DNA of 64,000 nt from contig NZ_QPJO01000001.1 in assembly GCF_003337305.1 (NCBI RefSeq), forward strand, positions 955,203-1,019,202. Reading direction: 5' to 3'. Under the pieces are notes generated by a model. It was given only the letters and a program-made list of their open reading frames with translations. It ran no database searches and was not told where the DNA came from. Below, in pieces: positions 9,582 to 18,417 of the stretch (the first letter of the stretch is position 1; the number at the start of each line of letters is the position of its first letter). This stretch comes from Winogradskyella arenosi. Its GTDB lineage: Bacteria > Bacteroidota > Bacteroidia > Flavobacteriales > Flavobacteriaceae. A program made the translations under genes and the position numbers.

Positions 9582-11081
9582 ATGAAAAATATAAAAAACA
9601 GTATTGGATTAATCATCATACTTTCAATCTTTATGGGTTGTTCTGATGTTGTAGAATTTGATCCGCATGATGAATACGAAGTAACAGAATTAGATTATTT
9701 ACAAACAGAGTCCGATTATAGAACGATGGCTGTTAGCTGTTATACCCCAACACAATGGTTAAATGGCGTTATTGTCCTAGGAGATATCGCTTCAGATAAT
9801 GCCGTTGCTGGTGGAGAAAATGCCTCAGATGTGGTGTCGTTACAACAAATTGATAACTACCTTATTTTAACCAATAACAGTACACTTGAAGATTTATGGC
9901 AGTCGGCTTATGAGGGGGTAAATAGAACCAACTATTTAATAGATCATAAAGATGTCAATCTTTTAGGAAATGTAGTGGATTTTGAAGGGAAAGATGCACT
10001 TTATGGTGAGGTTTACTTCTTAAGAGCCTTCTATTATTTTAACCTGGTTAAAATGTTTGGTGATGTGGTGTTATTTACAGACCATAAATTAGGGCTAACA
10101 GATTTCGGTACGCTACAACGCTCTCCAAAAGAAGAGGTTTATGCACAAATGGAAATCGATTTACTTCAGGCTATAGAAGCCTTACCAACGTCACAATCGC
10201 AAGAAGGTAGAATTACCAAATATGCAGCACAAGCCTTATTAGGAAAAATATACCTATATCAAGAAAAATTTGACGAAGCGGTTCCTGTATTACAAGAGGT
10301 GGTTAATGGTCCTTTTAGTCTAGTACCTAACATGGACGATATTTTTTTACCAGAAGGTGAAAATGGTGTAGAATCTGTGTACGAAGTACAATACTCAAAC
10401 GGACAACCTTATTACAATTGGGGTGGTCAAACAAGAGGTCAAGGAAATTATGCCGTACAACAATGTGGGGTAAGAGGATTGAGTGGTACTGCAGATATGC
10501 CTTACAATTCAGGTTGGAGTACTAACTTACCAACTCAAGATCTTGCTAATGCGTATGAAGAAGGAGATCAAAGAAAAGAAGCCACAACATTTGATGTAGA
10601 AGCTTATGCGAACAACAATCCAAGTTTGAATGTGACTTACCAAGTAGCGCCTTATAAAAACACAGGCTTATACAATAAAAAGTATTTACCTAGAAAAGGA
10701 CAAACAAGCGGACAAGTGGAGCTAAACTACGATAACAACCAACGTACCATTCGTTATGCTGAAGTATTGCTTATGGCGGCAGAAGCTAATTTAAGAGCGT
10801 CTTCATCAAACCAAGCTTTAGCACAGACCTATTTAGATATGGTTAGAGATAGAGCTTTTGGTGATCAAGACCATAGAGTTACTGCAACCGTTCAAGCTAT
10901 CTGGGACGAAAGACGTTTAGAACTAGGAATGGAAGGTGACCGATTCTTCGATTTAGTAAGAACAGGGCAGGCCAACAGTGTTTTAAGTAGTAGAGGTTAT
11001 AACCCTGCGACTAACGGACTTTTCCCAATTCCTCAGAGAGAAATTGATATTTCTAATTTGACGCAAAACGATGGATACTAA
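9582..11081 (+). CDS. SusD-like glycan-binding lipoprotein (RagB/SusD family)
   Basis: This 499-residue lipoprotein has signal peptide MKNIKNSIGLIIILSIFMGC, with Cys as the lipidation site. SusD-family landmarks are the N-terminal helix region DLWQSAYEGVNRTNYLID, the helix GEVYFLRAFYYFNLVKMFGD, and the C-terminal RYAEVLLMAAEANLR and WDERRLELGMEGDRFFDLVR. It caps the SusC barrel from outside the cell and delivers bound oligosaccharides. The spacing from susC and the shared strand indicate one operon. An ATG inside its last codons (11071) belongs to another frame and is probably not used. The glycan specificity is inferred from the operon. Confidence 0.95.
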   Translation: MKNIKNSIGLIIILSIFMGCSDVVEFDPHDEYEVTELDYLQTESDYRTMAVSCYTPTQWLNGVIVLGDIASDNAVAGGENASDVVSLQQIDNYLILTNNSTLEDLWQSAYEGVNRTNYLIDHKDVNLLGNVVDFEGKDALYGEVYFLRAFYYFNLVKMFGDVVLFTDHKLGLTDFGTLQRSPKEEVYAQMEIDLLQAIEALPTSQSQEGRITKYAAQALLGKIYLYQEKFDEAVPVLQEVVNGPFSLVPNMDDIFLPEGENGVESVYEVQYSNGQPYYNWGGQTRGQGNYAVQQCGVRGLSGTADMPYNSGWSTNLPTQDLANAYEEGDQRKEATTFDVEAYANNNPSLNVTYQVAPYKNTGLYNKKYLPRKGQTSGQVELNYDNNQRTIRYAEVLLMAAEANLRASSSNQALAQTYLDMVRDRAFGDQDHRVTATVQAIWDERRLELGMEGDRFFDLVRTGQANSVLSSRGYNPATNGLFPIPQREIDISNLTQNDGY

Positions 11082-11094
11082 AAAAATAAAACTC

Positions 11095-13134
11095 ATGAAA
11101 ATATTAAAACATACTTTAAGATTATGTCTTCTAATGCTGGTTTTATTTAGCTGTTCAGAAGATGATTCAAATACCGATTTTGTAGATAGCATTGAAGCAC
11201 CAACTAATGTTTCTGCTCATGTGGTCGTTACACAAGACAATACAGGTTTAGTCACCATTACACCATTAGGTGAAGGCTTAACAAGCTTTGAAGTTGACTT
11301 TGGTGATGGATCTGAAGGTTCAGAAAAACTTCAAGCCGGTGCTGGCGTTAGTCATACTTACGAAGAAGGAACCTATGAAGCTTCGATTACAGCTTATGCT
11401 TTAAACGGACTTTCAACAGTGGTAACACAAACCGTTGTGGTGGCTTTTCAGGCGCCAGAAAATTTAGTCGTTACTATAGAGAACGATGCCGCAATTTCCA
11501 AAACGGTTAATGTTCAGGCTTATGCCGATTTTGCAACTTTCTACGAAGTGTCTTTTGGAGAAGATCCTGATGCAGAACCAACCATTCTTAATAATGACCA
11601 AACGGCGTCTTACACCTATCAAGAAGCTGGGGTGTATACCATAACTGTGGTAGCCTTAAGTGCCGCGATTGAAACAATAAGTTATTCAGAAGAATTTGAG
11701 GTGACTGAAATTGTTCAGCCTTTAGTTTCTGCACCAACACAGCCTTCTAGAGTAGCTACCGATGTAGTGTCTATTTTTAGTGATGCTTATACTGATATTG
11801 AAGGGGTAGATTTCTATCCAAACTGGGGACAAGCAACAACTTTTAATCTTTTTGATTTAGATGGCGATGCAATGCTTCAGTATACCAATATAAATTACCA
11901 AGGCATTGACTTTTCTGGAACGCCACAAGATGTTTCACAAATGGAATATATTCATATTGATGTTTGGACCTCAGGTGAGAGCGAAGCAAAACTGTCTCCT
12001 ATAAGTTCTGGTCCTAATGAAACCGCTTACGATTTAGATTTAACAGCACAACAGTGGTCGTCTTTTGATATTCCTCTGTCGTATTTCACAGATCAAAATC
12101 CTTTAGTCGATTTTTCAACAATCATTCAATTTAAACTTGAAGGGAATCCTAGTGGTGAAACCTTATTTGTAGACAATTTATATTTCTATAGAGAAGGTGA
12201 AGCGCCTTCAGATGGTGTAACCCCAATTACTTTTGAAACCGAATTTGAGTTAAGTAGTTTTGATGGTGGTGCCATAGCACTAGTAGAAAATCCGGATACC
12301 AACGGAAATGCCTCTGCAACAGTGGCACAAATGATAAAAGGTGGCGGACAAACTTGGGCCGGATCTAAAATTACAATGCCTGCTCCTTTTAATGTTGATG
12401 GATCAATGGTGGTCACTGCAAAAGTATGGTCGCCAAGAGTAGGCTTAGAGTTGTTAATGAAAATGGAAGATGATGTGGCTTGGCCAGATGTTACTGCTAC
12501 AGCAGAGATTACAGCAACCACCACAGTAGCGAATCAATGGGAGACTTTAACTTTTGATTTTTCTGGCATTGATACGGCTATCAATTGGTATAACCTCGTG
12601 TTGATAATGGACAATAATATTATGGGTGATGGTAGTGTAGATTACACCATTTATATCGATGATATTTCTACAGATCCAATGTTAGATTTCGAACCCGATT
12701 TTACCTTAAGTAGTTTTGATGGTGGCGCAATGTCAGTCATAGCAAATCCAGATCTTAATGGTAATCCTTCAGCAATGGTTGCTGAATTGGTAAAAGGAAA
12801 TGGACAGTCTTGGGCAGGGTCTAAAATCACTGTACCAAGTCCTTTTGAAGTTACAAGTGCTTCAGTAGTGACTCTAAAAGTATGGTCGCCAAGAACGGGC
12901 TTAAACTTATTATTAAAATTTGAAGATGATGTCGCTTGGCCAGACGTAACAGCAAGTGCAGAGGTTACAGCCACAACAACTGTAGCCAATCAGTGGGAGA
13001 CGTTAACCTTCGATTTTTCAGGAATTGACACCGCTATAGATTGGTATAACCTAGTGTTAATTATGGATAACGAAATCGTTGGTGATGGGTCTTCAAACTA
13101 CACCATTTACCTTGATGATATAACACTAAATTAA
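11095..13134 (+). CDS. Surface glycan-binding lipoprotein with two PKD domains and C-terminal duplicated beta-sandwich modules
   Basis: This 679-residue protein has lipoprotein signal MKILKHTLRLCLLMLVLFSC. The start at 11095 was chosen over an in-frame ATG at 11071 because it opens on the signal peptide and does not overlap susD. Two PKD-like domains span about 30-205 (VDFGDGSE, HTYEEGTYEASITAY, YTYQEAGVYTITVVAL). A first carbohydrate-module-like sandwich covers about 215-365 (PNWGQATTFNLF, IHIDVWTSG, FVDNLYFYR). Two near-identical modules of about 145 residues start at about 377 and 531, each with SSFDGGA, QTWAGSKIT or QSWAGSKIT, KVWSPR and QWETLTFDFSGIDTAI. It takes the place of SusE/F proteins and should hold glucan at the surface. 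No catalytic residues are apparent. Confidence 0.8.
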   Translation: MKILKHTLRLCLLMLVLFSCSEDDSNTDFVDSIEAPTNVSAHVVVTQDNTGLVTITPLGEGLTSFEVDFGDGSEGSEKLQAGAGVSHTYEEGTYEASITAYALNGLSTVVTQTVVVAFQAPENLVVTIENDAAISKTVNVQAYADFATFYEVSFGEDPDAEPTILNNDQTASYTYQEAGVYTITVVALSAAIETISYSEEFEVTEIVQPLVSAPTQPSRVATDVVSIFSDAYTDIEGVDFYPNWGQATTFNLFDLDGDAMLQYTNINYQGIDFSGTPQDVSQMEYIHIDVWTSGESEAKLSPISSGPNETAYDLDLTAQQWSSFDIPLSYFTDQNPLVDFSTIIQFKLEGNPSGETLFVDNLYFYREGEAPSDGVTPITFETEFELSSFDGGAIALVENPDTNGNASATVAQMIKGGGQTWAGSKITMPAPFNVDGSMVVTAKVWSPRVGLELLMKMEDDVAWPDVTATAEITATTTVANQWETLTFDFSGIDTAINWYNLVLIMDNNIMGDGSVDYTIYIDDISTDPMLDFEPDFTLSSFDGGAMSVIANPDLNGNPSAMVAELVKGNGQSWAGSKITVPSPFEVTSASVVTLKVWSPRTGLNLLLKFEDDVAWPDVTASAEVTATTTVANQWETLTFDFSGIDTAIDWYNLVLIMDNEIVGDGSSNYTIYLDDITLN

Positions 13135-13147
13135 AACTTAAAGACAT

Positions 13148-14779
13148 ATGAAAAATATAAAATATACTTTAATGGGATGTCTAGGACTCTTATGGGTTCT
13201 TTGGGGATGCCAAGAAGATGATGCTGAATTTGGAGACATCGTAGCGCCAACTAATTTAGTGGTAACCGCTGATATTGTAGGGCAAGATGATGCTAATCCT
13301 TATGGCGATGGAAGTGGTATTGTTAATTTTATGGCCGTTGCAGATCACGCACTGAGCTATAGATTTATTATTGATGGGGTAGAAAATAACACCCTTTCAG
13401 GAAACTACGAAGCACTATTTACAGACCTTGGTGTTAATACTTACGATGTTACTGTAATTGCTTACGGAACAGGTGGAGCCTCTACATTAACTTCAGTTTC
13501 TGTAGAAGTCTTTGCAGACTATTCACCACCACAAGAATTATTAGATAAATTAATTGGTGATGGTAACAACGTATGGCGAATGAAAGCAGAATCAGCAGGA
13601 CACTTTGGTCTTGGTCCTGTAGGCGGAACCGTAGTTTCAGAATGGTATGGTGCCGGAGCCTATGAAAAAGTAGGTGTTGGGATGTACGATGATCGTTTTA
13701 TGTTTAATGCCGATGGAACTTTTACGCATATCACTAACTATACTAATGACGATCCTACAACAGATACATCAGGTACTATTTTTGGTCGTGGAGGTTTAGT
13801 TACTGAAATTGCTTCAGGAGGAACAGAAAACGGTGCTGATGTTGAAAATGTACCTTATAACGATTATACTGAAGAATGGACGCTTATAGCGCCAGGAGGT
13901 GCAGAAACAATTAGTTTATCAGGGACGGCTTTTATCTCTTACTATACCGGTGGAAATCATAGATATGAAATCTTTGACCGTTCGGTTCCTAACGAGATTA
14001 CGTTAAAAACAACGGATGGTAATGGCGATTTTGACTGGTGGTTTATTTTAACAACGGAGGAAGAAGCTGAAGAAGAATCCTTTACAACCATTTACGATAA
14101 TTTAGTGTGGGCGGATGAGTTTGATACCAACGGTGCTCCTAATGCAGCTAACTGGACCTACGATCTTGGTACAGGAAGTAATGGTTGGGGTAACGGAGAA
14201 GCACAATCGTATACCGATAATGCAGAAAATGTTAGTGTTGAAGATGGTTTCTTAAAAATCACCGCGAAGGAAGCTAACGGAAGTTATACCTCAGCACGTC
14301 TTAAATCCGAAGGTTTATTTGAATTCACCTACGGTAGAGTTGAGGTTAGAGCTAAATTACCAGCCTCTATCGGAACTTGGCCAGCAATATGGATGTTAGG
14401 TGCCGATTACCAAACCAATACGTGGCCAGCCTCTGGAGAAATAGACATCATGGAGCAAAAAGGACAAGATAAAAATACGGTTCTAGCAACCGTACACCAT
14501 CCTGCCGTTTCTCCAGGAGCAGGAGATTCAGGAAGTATAGCATTAACAAGTTCTACCACAGAATTTCATAACTATACGGTAGAGTGGACCCCTGATGAAA
14601 TTATCTTCTTAGTTGATGATACCGTATTTCATACCGTAGAAAATTCAGCAGACTTACCCTTTGAACATGACTTTTTCCTCATCTTAAATGTGGCAATGGG
14701 CGGAACCCTAGGCGGTGATATAGACCCAGCATTTACAGAAGATAGCATGGAGATTGATTATGTAAGAGTGTATCAATAA
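13148..14779 (+). CDS. GH16 laminarinase (endo-beta-1,3-glucanase) lipoprotein
   Basis: This 543-residue lipoprotein has signal peptide ending LWVLWGC. A PKD-like domain covers about 30-125, a family-typical middle sandwich about 130-310 (WYGAGAYEKVGVGMYDDRF, FNADGTFTHITNY), and a GH16 catalytic domain about 318-543. The catalytic motif EIDIME occupies residues 431-436, with E431 as nucleophile, D433 as assisting residue and E436 as acid/base. Flanking motifs are WADEFD, WGNGEAQSYT, GRVEVRAKLP, GTWPAIWMLG and the C-terminal MEIDYVRVYQ, all usual in laminarinases. It should make the first endo-cuts in beta-1,3-glucan at the cell surface. It follows the binding protein by 13 bases in the same operon. 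Subfamily assignment (laminarinase rather than agarase or porphyranase) rests on these motifs and the operon. Confidence 0.93.
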   Translation: MKNIKYTLMGCLGLLWVLWGCQEDDAEFGDIVAPTNLVVTADIVGQDDANPYGDGSGIVNFMAVADHALSYRFIIDGVENNTLSGNYEALFTDLGVNTYDVTVIAYGTGGASTLTSVSVEVFADYSPPQELLDKLIGDGNNVWRMKAESAGHFGLGPVGGTVVSEWYGAGAYEKVGVGMYDDRFMFNADGTFTHITNYTNDDPTTDTSGTIFGRGGLVTEIASGGTENGADVENVPYNDYTEEWTLIAPGGAETISLSGTAFISYYTGGNHRYEIFDRSVPNEITLKTTDGNGDFDWWFILTTEEEAEEESFTTIYDNLVWADEFDTNGAPNAANWTYDLGTGSNGWGNGEAQSYTDNAENVSVEDGFLKITAKEANGSYTSARLKSEGLFEFTYGRVEVRAKLPASIGTWPAIWMLGADYQTNTWPASGEIDIMEQKGQDKNTVLATVHHPAVSPGAGDSGSIALTSSTTEFHNYTVEWTPDEIIFLVDDTVFHTVENSADLPFEHDFFLILNVAMGGTLGGDIDPAFTEDSMEIDYVRVYQ

Positions 14780-14815
14780 TAGAGTTATCGTTGTTTTGTA
14801 ATAGTTAGTTTGGAA

Positions 14816-14848
14816 GTGGCCCAATGCATTAGAAATCCATTGGGCTAC
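14816..14848 (+). promoter_or_regulatory. Strong hairpin between the surface genes and the phosphorylase gene
   Basis: An 11-pair stem (GTGGCCCAATG at 14816-14826 with CATTGGGCTAC at 14838-14848, one G-T pair) encloses an 11-base loop. No T-run directly follows; a T7 tract appears about 20 bases later. It lies in the only long gap (169 bases) of the operon, so it may be a processing or stability element or a partial terminator. Confidence 0.5.
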
Positions 14849-14948
14849 CTTTCACCATCTACACATATTTTTTTAATAAGAAGTAAGCCTTGCACGGAGA
14901 CGCTAGTTTGCAATAGTGCCGCTTACTCTAGAATCAATAATTTAGTAA

Positions 14949-17900
14949 ATGACTAAAAATCCCATTTATATCGGAACCCAAAAGGCTTCATTAGAAAGTA
15001 CGGAAGTTAAAGGTGAATTAGTACGTCTTGACCATCAAGAATTCTATAAAATATCAAATAGTGATCAAATGAGACCCTTTTTTATGAGTCTCGTGAGCAA
15101 TTCTAACCATTGGATGTTTATCTCTAGTAATGGAGGCTTAAGTGCAGGACGAAAAAATTCAGAATATGCCTTATTCCCTTACTATACGGATGATAAGATC
15201 ACGGAGTTTGCCGATGTTACTGGGCCAAAAACTATTTTTCAAGTTCACAAAGCAGATAAAACATTTTTATGGGAACCGTTTTCAGAGGCCTATAAAGGCG
15301 TGTATACTATTAAAAGAAATTTGTACAAAAACACCTATGGAAATAAAGTTGTTTTTGAAGAAATCAATACGGATTTAGGCTTAAGCTTTAAATACGAATG
15401 GAATTCAAGTACGCTTTATGGGTTTGTAAAAAAATCGACCTTAACAAATACAACGTCAGAAAAGGTTGAGGTAACCCTTTTAGATGGTTTACAAAACATT
15501 GTGCCATTTGGTATTGGCGCCGATATGCAAAACCAATATAGCAATCTGGTCGATGCTTATAAGAAAAACGAATTACAAAAAGATACGGGTATTGGCATCT
15601 TTGCCCTAAGTGCTGTTATAGTAGATAAAGCAGAACCAAGTGAAGCCTTAAAAGCTAATATTGTTTGGTCTTTAGGTTTAGATCATCCGAAGTATCTTAT
15701 CTCTTCACTTCAATTAAATAACTTTAGAAAAGGTTTAGAAATTGAACAGGAAGAAGATGTCAGAGCTGAAAAAGGCGCGTACTTCGTGTCTTCAGATTTA
15801 AGCTTAGACGCCGGAGCAGAACAGACTTGGATGTTTGTGGCTAACGTTAATCAAACGGCTGGTCATATCTGTGACATTTCAGAACAAATTAAAAACGATT
15901 CTCAACTTTGGGCTACCGTACAAAAGGATATCGATGCCGGAACGCAAAACCTTATTGAAATTGCTGGTGCTGCAGATGGGGTACAACTTGGAGAAGATCA
16001 ATTAAGAAATACAAGACATTTTGCAAACACGCTTTTTAATGTGATGCGTGGTGGTATTTTTGATGATAATTACACCATTGAAAAAGCCGATTTTATAACT
16101 TATATCAACAAAGCGAATACCATTGTTGCTAAAGATAAAGCAGAAGTTTTAAAGGCCTTACCAGAACTATTTACGGTACAGGACCTTAAGGCGCTTGCAA
16201 AAAAGGATAGTAATTCTGATTTTAAAAGACTTTGCCTTGAATATTTACCCTTAAAATTTAGTAGAAGACATGGAGACCCGAGTCGTCCGTGGAATAAATT
16301 CTCAATCAATACCACTAATGAAATTGATGGTTCTAAAATTTTAGATTATCAAGGGAACTGGAGGGATATTTTTCAGAATTGGGAAGCCTTAGCGCATGCC
16401 TATCCTGAGTTTATAGAAGGTATGATTCATAAGTTTTTAAATGCCACAACTTTTGAAGGTTACAATCCCTACCGTGTTACTAAAGACGGATTTGATTGGG
16501 AGGTCATCGAAGAAGACGATCCTTGGTCTTACATTGGGTATTGGGGCGATCACCAAATCATCTATTTACTTAAATTCTTAGAGTTTATAGAAAAACATTA
16601 TCCTTCAAGCTTAGCGGCATCTTTTAAAGACAATGTTTTTGTGTTTGCTAATGTGCCTTATAAGATTAAAAGTTATGAAGACACCTTAAAGAATCCAAAA
16701 GATACAATTGATTTTGACCACCGTTTAAATCAAGAAATTAATGAAGAACGCGCAAAGCTAGGTGTTGATGGAGCGTTATTAAAAGACCAAAATAAGGCCA
16801 TTTATAAGGTCAACTTAATAGAAAAACTATTAGTAACCGTTTTAGCGAAAGTCTCTAACTTTATTCCTGAAGGCGGAATTTGGTTAAATACACAGCGACC
16901 AGAATGGAACGATGCTAACAACGCGCTTGTTGGTAACGGGGTTTCCATGGTAACCTTATATTACTTAGAACGTTTTTTAAATTTCTTTGAAAACGTGGTT
17001 TCTAATGCCACCTTAGATACGGTTGAAATTTCAGAAGAATTACATGTGTTTTTCACTGAAGTCGTCGCAACCTTAGAGCGTCATAAAGAGGTATTAGGTG
17101 CTGCTATTTCTAATGCAGACAGAAAAACAATTTTAGACGGCTTAGGGCAAGCAGGTAGTGTATACCGTATGGCCATTTATGCATCTGGTTTTAAAAATGA
17201 AAAACAATCCATTTCTAAAAACGATTTATTAGACTTTTTTAGAATTACGAAACAATATTTAGAGCATACTATAAAGGCAAATAAGCGTTCAGATCATTTG
17301 TATCATGCTTATAATTTAATGACGGTTGAAAACGATAAGGAAGTCTCTATCTCTTATTTATCTGAAATGTTAGAAGGCCAAGTTGCCGTCTTAAGTTCTG
17401 GTTATTTAACGTCTGAAGAAGCCTTAGAAGTTTTAAATGCCTTAAAAGCAAGTGCTTTATTTAGAGCCGATCAGTACAGTTATATTCTGTATCCTAATAA
17501 ACAATTACCACGTTTTGTAGACCGAAATAATATTCCAGATACTACGGTTAATGCCTCTCAATTATTACAAGAATTATTAAAAGCAAATAACAAACAAATC
17601 ATTGAAAAGGATGTTTTAGGACAGTATCATTTTAATGGTAATTTCAATAATGCTAACAGTTTAAAAGCGGCTTTAAATGAATTACCGGAAGACTTTAAAC
17701 TTTTAGTAGACCAGGAACGTGCTCAGCTTTTAGCTGTTTTTGAAAAGGTATTTAACCATAAATCCTTTACAGGACGTTCTGGAACCTTTTATGGCTATGA
17801 AGGTCTAGGATCAATCTATTGGCATATGGTGTCTAAGTTATTATTAGCCGTACAAGAAAATTGTATTAAAGCGATTAATGCTAACGAAAATGAAGCGGTT

Positions 17901-18407
17901 ATTGGTGGATTATTAGACCATTATTACGAAATAGGTGAAGGTATTGGAGTTCATAAATCCCCAGAATTATACGGGGCATTTCCAACGGATCCTTATTCGC
18001 ATACGCCAGGCGGAAAAGGGGCACAGCAACCTGGAATGACAGGTCAGGTAAAAGAAGATGTATTATGTCGTTTTGGAGAATTAGGTGTTTTTGTTGAAGA
18101 CGGAAAACTCTACTTCAATCCAAGACTTTTAAGAAAGGACGAGTTTTTAAAATCGGCCTCAGAATTCACATATACGACGATTGATAAGGTTTCTAAAACG
18201 CTTCAATTAGAGAAAGATACCCTTTGTTTTACCTATTGCCAAGTGCCAATTATTTATCAATTAGCTTCAGAAAATAAAATTGAAGTGGTCTTAAATGATG
18301 GAACGGTAACAAGCTTCAACGCTTTAAAACTGGATGAAAATAGTAGTGATCACATTTTTAAGCGTTCAGGAAAAATAGATCATATTAAAGTGGCTATTCA
18401 AAAATAA
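14949..18407 (+). CDS. Cytoplasmic glucan phosphorylase, probably GH149 beta-1,3-oligoglucan phosphorylase
   Basis: This 1152-residue protein has no signal peptide, so it acts in the cytoplasm. It resembles the GH94/GH149 phosphorylase group: an N-terminal sandwich domain with FFMSLVSNSNHWMFISSNGG and AGRKNSEYALFPYYTDDKI, then a helical-barrel catalytic domain. The motif RPEWNDANNALVGNG places Asp655 where the catalytic Asp of the GH94 motif DWND lies. A later Gly-rich stretch (GGKGAQQPGMTGQVKEDVL) fits the phosphate/substrate-binding end. The length of about 1,100 residues fits GH149 better than GH94 (about 800). It would split beta-1,3-gluco-oligosaccharides with phosphate to give glucose-1-phosphate, saving ATP. 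The position within a GH16/GH17/GH30 operon supports this. The family call is from memory of motifs and length; GH94, GH161 or an unassigned relative remain possible. Confidence 0.7.
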   Translation: MTKNPIYIGTQKASLESTEVKGELVRLDHQEFYKISNSDQMRPFFMSLVSNSNHWMFISSNGGLSAGRKNSEYALFPYYTDDKITEFADVTGPKTIFQVHKADKTFLWEPFSEAYKGVYTIKRNLYKNTYGNKVVFEEINTDLGLSFKYEWNSSTLYGFVKKSTLTNTTSEKVEVTLLDGLQNIVPFGIGADMQNQYSNLVDAYKKNELQKDTGIGIFALSAVIVDKAEPSEALKANIVWSLGLDHPKYLISSLQLNNFRKGLEIEQEEDVRAEKGAYFVSSDLSLDAGAEQTWMFVANVNQTAGHICDISEQIKNDSQLWATVQKDIDAGTQNLIEIAGAADGVQLGEDQLRNTRHFANTLFNVMRGGIFDDNYTIEKADFITYINKANTIVAKDKAEVLKALPELFTVQDLKALAKKDSNSDFKRLCLEYLPLKFSRRHGDPSRPWNKFSINTTNEIDGSKILDYQGNWRDIFQNWEALAHAYPEFIEGMIHKFLNATTFEGYNPYRVTKDGFDWEVIEEDDPWSYIGYWGDHQIIYLLKFLEFIEKHYPSSLAASFKDNVFVFANVPYKIKSYEDTLKNPKDTIDFDHRLNQEINEERAKLGVDGALLKDQNKAIYKVNLIEKLLVTVLAKVSNFIPEGGIWLNTQRPEWNDANNALVGNGVSMVTLYYLERFLNFFENVVSNATLDTVEISEELHVFFTEVVATLERHKEVLGAAISNADRKTILDGLGQAGSVYRMAIYASGFKNEKQSISKNDLLDFFRITKQYLEHTIKANKRSDHLYHAYNLMTVENDKEVSISYLSEMLEGQVAVLSSGYLTSEEALEVLNALKASALFRADQYSYILYPNKQLPRFVDRNNIPDTTVNASQLLQELLKANNKQIIEKDVLGQYHFNGNFNNANSLKAALNELPEDFKLLVDQERAQLLAVFEKVFNHKSFTGRSGTFYGYEGLGSIYWHMVSKLLLAVQENCIKAINANENEAVIGGLLDHYYEIGEGIGVHKSPELYGAFPTDPYSHTPGGKGAQQPGMTGQVKEDVLCRFGELGVFVEDGKLYFNPRLLRKDEFLKSASEFTYTTIDKVSKTLQLEKDTLCFTYCQVPIIYQLASENKIEVVLNDGTVTSFNALKLDENSSDHIFKRSGKIDHIKVAIQK

Positions 18408-18417
18408 AAATAGAGAC

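Noticed and set aside
11071..11094. ATG at 11071 as start of the glycan-binding lipoprotein
   Set aside because: It would add MDTKKIKL before a normal lipoprotein signal and overlap susD. The Met at 11095 is a better start.
12186..12989. Two similar 112-codon minus-strand frames in the glycan-binding protein gene
   Set aside because: Their similarity only reflects the duplicated modules on the plus strand.
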